A model generated the notes under the pieces. It saw only the letters and a program-made list of their open reading frames with translations. It made no database searches and was not told the origin of the DNA. 9,624 nt of DNA from Solirubrobacterales bacterium (GTDB lineage Bacteria; Actinomycetota; Thermoleophilia; Solirubrobacterales; Solirubrobacteraceae), in assembly GCA_015655225.1 (NCBI GenBank), contig JAATFK010000116.1:1-9624 (forward strand). The letters run 5' to 3'. Both the position numbers and the translations under genes were made by a program. Positions within the stretch are counted from its first letter, which is position 1; the number at the start of each line of letters is the position of its first letter. Below, piece by piece: positions 6,300 to 9,624 of the stretch.

Positions 6300-7190
6300 T
6301 CAGCGGTTGTGGAGGAACTGCGTCTGGACGTCGTGGATCGCGCGCCCGACGCTCATCCACGGCTGCAGCAGGGTGTTGTCGGTCGAGACGTAGACGTGGT
6401 TGGTCTTCGCCGCGCGCGTGTCCTTCCAGGCGGGGTTGCTCTTGAGGTACTTCGTGAGGGCCGGGATGTCTCCCGGGTTGCCGTGCGGGACGGCGATGAT
6501 CACGTCGGGGTTCGCCTTCACGATCGTCTCGTCGGAGATGCGCGCGAAGCCGCCGCTCGCGCTCAGCCCGCCGGTCAGCAGCCGGCCGCCGGCCTGACGC
6601 ACGACGTCGCCGCCCCAGCTGTTCTGGAGGAAGGCGAACGGCGTGCGCCCGACGCCGAGGACGAGCAGGACGGTCGGGTGCGATCTGGCCGCCTTGCGCG
6701 CGACCGAGATCGCCAGCTCCTGGCCGGCCGCGATTCTCGCGGCGGCCGCCACTCTCCCGACGATCTTGCCGATCCGCCGCGTCTCGGCGGGCACCTGCGA
6801 GACGAGCGTCGGCTCGCTCTCGGTGACCGAGATGTGGAGCGCGCGCATCGTCGCCTCGCCCTTGCGCCAGGTCGGGCTGGAGAAGACGAGCTGCGGGTTG
6901 AGCAGTGCGAGCTGCTCCATGTTGGGACCGTTCGGGTGCGACAGTGGCAGGCGCGGCACGCCCTTCAGCGCGGCGACGAAGCGGTCGCCGCCGCCGAGCG
7001 TCGCGCCGATCCCGACCGGTCTGATGCCGAGCGTCGCGATCGTGTTGGCGGTGAACGGCGTCAGCGCGACGATCCGCTTCGGCGCGCTCGCGGCGCAGGC
7101 GGCGGAGGCGAAGGAGCCGAGCGCCGCGCAGGCGAGCAGCACGAGCGCCAGCGCGCGCGCCACCCCGCGCATCCGAGCCGAGCGGCGCAT
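6300..7190 (-). CDS. hmuT: Heme/iron ABC importer, substrate-binding protein (HmuT/FecB-like)
   Basis: A 296-residue class III (cluster A-II) binding protein. Residues 1-35 are an export signal with a basic start (MRRSARMRGV) and an Ala/Leu core. It contains Cys21 and Cys32, but neither sits in a good lipobox, so membrane attachment is uncertain. The mature part shows the family's order: KRIVALTPFTANTIATLGIRPVG, MEQLALLNPQLVFSS, a long connecting helix with many Ala/Arg residues near 138-170, VLLVLGVGRTPFAFLQNSWGGDVVRQAGG-type sequence, then FARISDETIVKANPDVII. It would bind heme or an iron chelate outside the membrane and deliver it to the permease. The ATG shares one base with the upstream gene's stop (TGATG), so the genes are coupled. 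A longer open frame to 7835 only runs antiphase through the HugZ-like gene and is rejected. Confidence 0.88.
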   Translation of the reverse strand: MRRSARMRGVARALALVLLACAALGSFASAACAASAPKRIVALTPFTANTIATLGIRPVGIGATLGGGDRFVAALKGVPRLPLSHPNGPNMEQLALLNPQLVFSSPTWRKGEATMRALHISVTESEPTLVSQVPAETRRIGKIVGRVAAAARIAAGQELAISVARKAARSHPTVLLVLGVGRTPFAFLQNSWGGDVVRQAGGRLLTGGLSASGGFARISDETIVKANPDVIIAVPHGNPGDIPALTKYLKSNPAWKDTRAAKTNHVYVSTDNTLLQPWMSVGRAIHDVQTQFLHNR

Positions 7191-8044
7191 CACGCGCCCG
7201 CGACGCGGGCTCGCCGCGCCAGCTCGACGGTGGCGGCGCGCAGGCCGTCCGGGGCGTCGACGCGCGCGGCGAACGCGACGCGCGCGCTCGCCGCGCCGCG
7301 CGGCGTCTCGATCTCCAGCGACAGCCCGTAGCGGTCCGCGCCGCCGCAGCGCGCGGCGGTCGCGTCGCCGTAGCCGGCGAGCGTGCGTGCCATCTCCAGC
7401 AGCGAGTCGGCGTGGTCGGCGTTGAGGTGGGCGATCGCGCGCTCGGCGGTCGGCGCGACCGGGTCGGGCTCGGCGGCCGCGTAGGCGGCGGCGTCGTCGG
7501 AGCCCATCACGCCGAAGCCGCCGATCCAGCGGACGCGGGCGACGCGCAGGACCCAGAGCGAGAAGTCGCCGAAGCGACCGAAGACGCGAGCGGCGGAGAC
7601 GGCCTCCTCGTAGGCGGCGCGAACCTCCGCCTCGTCGTCCGGACCGGGCCGCTCGACGCGGCCGGCGAGCGTCACGCGCGGGCTCTGGAGGGGGTCGGCG
7701 CCGCTCGACGGCGGCGTGATCGCGACGCTCGCGCGCGGGTCGCGCTCGAGGTTGCGGCCGTGCTCGGCGAGCGTCGAGACCATCAGCGCGAGGCCGCCGT
7801 CGGCGAGCATGCCGTACATTACGAGCGAGGCCCACGGCGTGCCGTCCTCGCTCAACGTCGCGAGCGTCGCCGTGCGCGTCCCGGCGACGAGCGTGCGCGC
7901 CTCCTCCGCCGGGGAGCGGCGGGGAGCCGGCGGGACCGCGACGAGCGGGCCGGGCGGCGACGGCAGGTCGGCGGGGACGTCGTGGTCGGGCTCGGCCGGC
8001 GGGCGCGTCGGCTCGGCGGTCGCGTCGTACGCGGTCTCGGTCAC
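7190..8044 (-). CDS. HugZ-like heme-utilisation protein (split-barrel plus DUF2470)
   Basis: A 284-residue cytoplasmic protein. After a Pro/Ala-rich, probably disordered N-terminus (1-42) comes a pyridoxamine-phosphate-oxidase-like split barrel at about 45-135 (EARTLVAGTRTATLATLSEDGTPWASLV, GLALMVSTLAEHGRNLERDPRASV). A DUF2470-type C-terminal domain follows at about 198-278 (ERAIAHLNADHADSLLEMAR). This two-domain layout is that of HugZ/HutZ proteins, which bind heme and in several bacteria break it down to release iron. The His-rich DUF2470 region is where such proteins carry heme ligands. The GTG at 8044 is chosen because AGGAG lies six bases before it. The ATG at 8077 overlaps the predicted -10 element and has no ribosome site. 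It heads the ABC importer unit and is coupled to the binding-protein gene. True oxygenase activity is not proven by sequence. Confidence 0.86.
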   Translation of the reverse strand: MTETAYDATAEPTRPPAEPDHDVPADLPSPPGPLVAVPPAPRRSPAEEARTLVAGTRTATLATLSEDGTPWASLVMYGMLADGGLALMVSTLAEHGRNLERDPRASVAITPPSSGADPLQSPRVTLAGRVERPGPDDEAEVRAAYEEAVSAARVFGRFGDFSLWVLRVARVRWIGGFGVMGSDDAAAYAAAEPDPVAPTAERAIAHLNADHADSLLEMARTLAGYGDATAARCGGADRYGLSLEIETPRGAASARVAFAARVDAPDGLRAATVELARRARVAGA

Positions 8045-8073
8045 GGGGTGCTCCTGATCGCGGGGCTCATCCG

Positions 8074-8102
8074 TCATAAGGGTACCCTAACTTCGTCCGC
8101 AA
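8074..8102 (-). promoter_or_regulatory. Promoter of the HugZ/ABC importer unit
   Basis: On the minus strand TTGCGG (8102-8097) and TTATGA (8079-8074) are separated by exactly 17 bases, with operator C filling the spacer and the edge of the -10. Transcription would begin about seven bases beyond. That gives a leader of about 20 bases with AGGAG before the GTG start at 8044. Confidence 0.55.
8077..8093 (+). promoter_or_regulatory. Operator C of the HugZ/ABC unit
   Basis: TAAGGGTACCCTAACTT, with a nearly perfect 14-base palindromic core. Its position relative to the -10 is identical to operator A, three bases inside the hexamer. That geometry suits repression by a DNA-binding protein that blocks polymerase, most likely in iron- or heme-replete cells. 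Confidence 0.7.
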
Positions 8103-8110
8103 GGTTGACT

Positions 8111-8461
8111 TCATCTCGCGCGCTTGCGCTGGACGATGATGGTGCGGCCGTCGCTCAGGCGGTAGACCGTGCCGACCGCCTCGCCCCGCCCGACGACGCG
8201 TTCGCCGGGCTTCAGCTGGACCGTGCCGACCTGCTGCTCCTTGCCGGCGACGACCGGCGCGGGGGCCGCGGCGGCCGCGGGTCTCTTGCCGGCGTTGCCG
8301 AGCACCTTCGGGGTCAGCTTGGCGGAGGAGAGCGAGGCGAGCAGGAAGCCGACCGCGAGCACGATCCCGAGGTCGAAGAGGTTGACGAGCCCGTCGAGCG
8401 GGTCGCCGGCGCGGTCCTCCCGCGAGCGGGCTCGGGCGCGGACGGTCGGCGGGCCGGTCAC
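8111..8461 (-). CDS. DUF2149-type small membrane protein, partner of the ExbB-like subunit
   Basis: A 116-residue protein with one membrane helix. A short charged N-terminus (1-20) is followed by DPLDGLVNLFDLGIVLAVGFLLASL at 20-44, the recognisable DUF2149 signature: an acidic Asp at the start of the helix, then NLFD. The remainder (50-116) contains an Ala/Pro linker and a small beta-like domain (VQLKPGERVVGRGEAVGTVYRL) ending in basic residues. The topology, a short inner tail, one helix with an early Asp, then an outer domain, is that of ExbD/TolR. I infer that it plays the ExbD part in a proton-driven motor. The GTG start overlaps the stop of the ExbB-like gene by four bases (GTGA), supporting a stoichiometric pair. 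Recognition rests on the NLFD helix and the neighbour; family-level confidence is good, function is inferred. Confidence 0.8.
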   Translation of the reverse strand: MTGPPTVRARARSREDRAGDPLDGLVNLFDLGIVLAVGFLLASLSSAKLTPKVLGNAGKRPAAAAAPAPVVAGKEQQVGTVQLKPGERVVGRGEAVGTVYRLSDGRTIIVQRKRAR

Positions 8462-9135
8462 GCGGCGCCCCCTGCGACACCGACGAGGCCCGCGACCGGG
8501 GCGGCAACGGGCGCCCCCGTCACGGCCGGTGCGAGCGCGGCGGCGACGTACTCGACGTCGGAGTAATCCTGGTCGTAGAGGCGGTCGCGCACGAGCGAGA
8601 CGCCGAAGGCGACGGCGCCGATCAGGATCCCCGCGACCGTCACGCTGAAGGCGATCCGCAGGTCGGCGGTGAGCCGCTGGACGTCGCCGCGGGCGAGCCC
8701 GGCGAGCGCTGGGGAGAGCGGGATCAGCGTCCCCATCAGGCCGAGCGCGGGACCCAGCCGCACGAGGATGCGGGTGCGCTCCAGCCGCCGCACGGAGCCG
8801 TAGTCGTACTCCGCCAGCCGCTTCGCGATCCGGTTGGAGGCGTCGGGATGGTCGCGCTGCTCGACGACCGCCCCGAGCGCGGCGGCCATCGGCTCGTTGA
8901 AGGCGAGCCCGCGGACGGCGCGCAGGGCGGTCGCGCGGTCGCCGTGGGCGAGCGCGTCGCGGGCGACGTCGACCGCGTGCTCGAGTCGCGCGACCGACCG
9001 TCCGCGTCGGCGGCGCTGCTCGGCGAGCAGCCAGCCGCCTTCGAGCACGACCGCGGCGAGCGCCGCGACGGCGAGCACGAGGACCGGCACGCGCAGGGCG
9101 TCGGACAGCCGGAAGAGGACGTTCTCGATCGACAT
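8458..9135 (-). CDS. MotA/TolQ/ExbB-family proton channel subunit
   Basis: A 225-residue membrane protein with three predicted helices (about 15-37, 124-147 and 159-182). This matches ExbB/TolQ layout: a cytoplasmic loop between helices 1 and 2, then the signature RLGPALGLMGTLIPLSPALAGL and a third helix, IAFSVTVAGILIGAVAFGVS, with the expected small and Thr residues lining the channel. In this family the subunits use proton flow to drive a partner carrying one helix with an Asp, here probably the DUF2149 protein. A cytoplasmic Ala/Val/Pro-rich tail ends the protein. The ATG at 9135 is preferred. A GTG at 9189 lies inside operator E and would force a perfect hairpin into the coding sequence. 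No TonB is encoded nearby. Energising heme uptake is inferred from the shared operator. Confidence 0.85.
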   Translation of the reverse strand: MSIENVLFRLSDALRVPVLVLAVAALAAVVLEGGWLLAEQRRRRGRSVARLEHAVDVARDALAHGDRATALRAVRGLAFNEPMAAALGAVVEQRDHPDASNRIAKRLAEYDYGSVRRLERTRILVRLGPALGLMGTLIPLSPALAGLARGDVQRLTADLRIAFSVTVAGILIGAVAFGVSLVRDRLYDQDYSDVEYVAAALAPAVTGAPVAAPVAGLVGVAGGAA

Positions 9136-9143
9136 GAGATGGC

Positions 9144-9180
9144 CACCCGGGGTGCGGTGTACGGAACCGCACCCCGGGTG
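9144..9180 (-). other. Perfect 15-bp hairpin in the leader of the ExbB-like gene
   Basis: CACCCGGGGTGCGGT (9144-9158) and its exact reverse complement (9166-9180) flank a seven-base loop. In the mRNA the stem ends eight bases before the ATG and buries the only candidate ribosome site (GGGTGG). No T-run follows, so it is not a normal terminator. It could limit translation, act as an attenuator or RNA thermometer-like switch, or be a protein-binding palindrome in DNA. Confidence 0.75.
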
Positions 9181-9194
9181 TGTGGGCACCCTAA
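9181..9194 (-). promoter_or_regulatory. Operator E (degenerate second site of the ExbB/DUF2149 unit)
   Basis: On the minus strand TTAGGGTGCCCACA. The left half matches the shared motif well and the right half poorly. It is centred 20 bases, about two helix turns, from operator D, which is suggestive of cooperative binding on one DNA face. On its own it would be weak evidence. Confidence 0.45.
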
Positions 9195-9197
9195 CAC

Positions 9198-9214
9198 AAC
9201 TTAGGGGACCCTAA
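9198..9214 (-). promoter_or_regulatory. Operator D of the ExbB/DUF2149 unit
   Basis: On the minus strand TTAGGGTCCCCTAAGTT. Its 14-base core has perfectly complementary arms TTAGGG/CCCTAA. A -10-like TAAGTT (9203-9198) overlaps its edge with the same three-base offset as at operators A and C. The matching -35 position is only GGCGGC, so the promoter itself is weakly supported. Confidence 0.65.
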
Positions 9215-9241
9215 TCCGCTGCCGCCGACCGTCCCTTAACG

Positions 9242-9273
9242 ACGAAGGGCCCGCATGACAGCGGGCCCTTCGT
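9242..9273 (-). terminator. Terminator hairpin downstream of the cold-shock gene
   Basis: ACGAAGGGCCCGC (9242-9254) pairs perfectly with 9261-9273 across a six-base loop, 21 bases after the cold-shock stop codon. The 13-bp stem is strong, but the following minus-strand sequence (CGTTAAGG) has only a vestigial T-run. It also insulates the ExbB operon from read-through. Confidence 0.65.
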
Positions 9274-9294
9274 GCGATGCGAAGACCGTTCCGG

Positions 9295-9498
9295 CTAGAG
9301 CGCCTGGACGTTGATCGCTCTCGGGCCCTTCGGGCCGGGCTCCGAGTCGAACGACACCTTGGCGCCCTCGGCGAGCGAGCGGTAGCCGTCGCCGATGATG
9401 CCCGTGTGGTGCACGAACAGATCCTTGCTCTGATCGTCCGGCGTGATGAAGCCGAAGCCCTTGTCGTCACTGAACCACTTGACGGTTCCTGTGGCCAT
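9295..9498 (-). CDS. Cold-shock protein (CspA family RNA chaperone)
   Basis: A complete 67-residue single cold-shock domain that binds single-stranded RNA and DNA and melts mRNA structure. Both nucleic-acid-binding motifs are present: KGFGFI (RNP1, residues 13-18) and LFVHHT (RNP2, 27-32), after the typical start MATGTVKWF. The C-terminal half ([23 protein letters not shown]) is also normal for actinobacterial CspA. The ATG has GGAG upstream at somewhat long spacing. It has its own leader and a terminator hairpin, so it is monocistronic and unlikely to belong to the heme regulon. Whether it is cold-induced or constitutive cannot be told from its sequence. Confidence 0.97.
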   Translation of the reverse strand: MATGTVKWFSDDKGFGFITPDDQSKDLFVHHTGIIGDGYRSLAEGAKVSFDSEPGPKGPRAINVQAL

Positions 9499-9624
9499 GC
9501 TGGTGTTTACTCCGTGGTGCTGGTCTTGTGTGCTGCGAACGCGGAGGGTGCTGGTGCAACGACTACGAGCGCGGGCACGACATACCGGATCCCTGCGATC
9601 CGGCCTTGCCCGAAATATAGCGAC
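9499..9624 (-). promoter_or_regulatory. Promoter and long 5' leader of the cold-shock gene
   Basis: The minus strand has a -10-like TATATT at 9619-9614. Its -35 would lie beyond the window. The start of transcription would then be near 9607, giving a leader of roughly 110 bases, long for this compact region but typical of csp genes. Near its 5' end CCGGATC (9585-9591) and GATCCGG (9597-9603) form a 7-bp stem with a five-base loop. The leader ends in GGAG before the ATG. A role in temperature-dependent translation or mRNA stability is inferred from the family. Confidence 0.5.

Noticed and set aside
7191..7835. N-terminal extension of the binding-protein frame up to 7835
   Set aside because: It overlaps the HugZ-like gene and is Arg-rich noise; the ATG at 7190 starts directly with an export signal.
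8462..9172. N-terminal extension of the DUF2149 frame up to 9172
   Set aside because: It runs through the ExbB-like gene out of phase; the GTG at 8461 is consistent with a four-base overlap.

Overview
The window is very GC-rich. Its strong codon bias fills the opposite strand with spurious open frames, but every gene I can support lies on the minus strand. The style suggests a high-GC actinobacterium, plausibly of the Thermoleophilia (Solirubrobacter/Conexibacter-like). The pointers are Ala/Arg-rich secreted proteins, HtaA-type heme proteins, many GTG starts, and GTGA or TGATG gene junctions. That placement is inference; no rRNA or marker gene is present.

Read in the direction of transcription (right to left), the window starts with a cold-shock protein gene (9498-9295) that has a long 5' leader and a terminator hairpin. 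Three co-oriented transcription units follow and appear to form one heme/iron-acquisition island. Unit 1 (9135-8111) encodes a MotA/TolQ/ExbB-type proton channel subunit and a small DUF2149 membrane protein. Unit 2 (8044-4491) encodes a HugZ-like heme-utilisation protein and an ABC importer with binding protein, FecCD permease and ATPase. Unit 3 (4431-516) encodes three exported proteins: an HtaA-domain protein with a collagen-like Gly-X-Y tract, a larger HtaA protein, and a PKD-domain protein with a C-terminal membrane anchor. The 5' end of a Clp-type AAA+ ATPase with an N-terminal zinc-finger-like module (446 to the window edge) comes last.

The most striking signal is a repeated near-palindrome, TWAGGGTNNCCTAA, usually followed by CTT or GTT. 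It occurs once or twice ahead of each of the three heme units and nowhere else that I found. Ahead of units 2 and 3 it sits in the same position between plausible -35 and -10 elements, so it looks like the operator of a shared repressor. An iron-responsive DtxR/IdeR-type regulator is a reasonable guess, but the half-site spacing differs from the classical 19-bp iron box.

A working model, which is inference: HtaA-domain surface proteins capture heme and pass it to the binding protein. The FecCD/ATPase importer moves it inside and the HugZ-like protein opens or handles the heme. The ExbB-like/DUF2149 pair would supply proton-motive-force energy to some step. That last part is unusual, because no TonB or outer-membrane receptor is seen here. 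A perfect 15-bp hairpin directly before the ExbB-like start codon suggests an extra layer of control on that gene.
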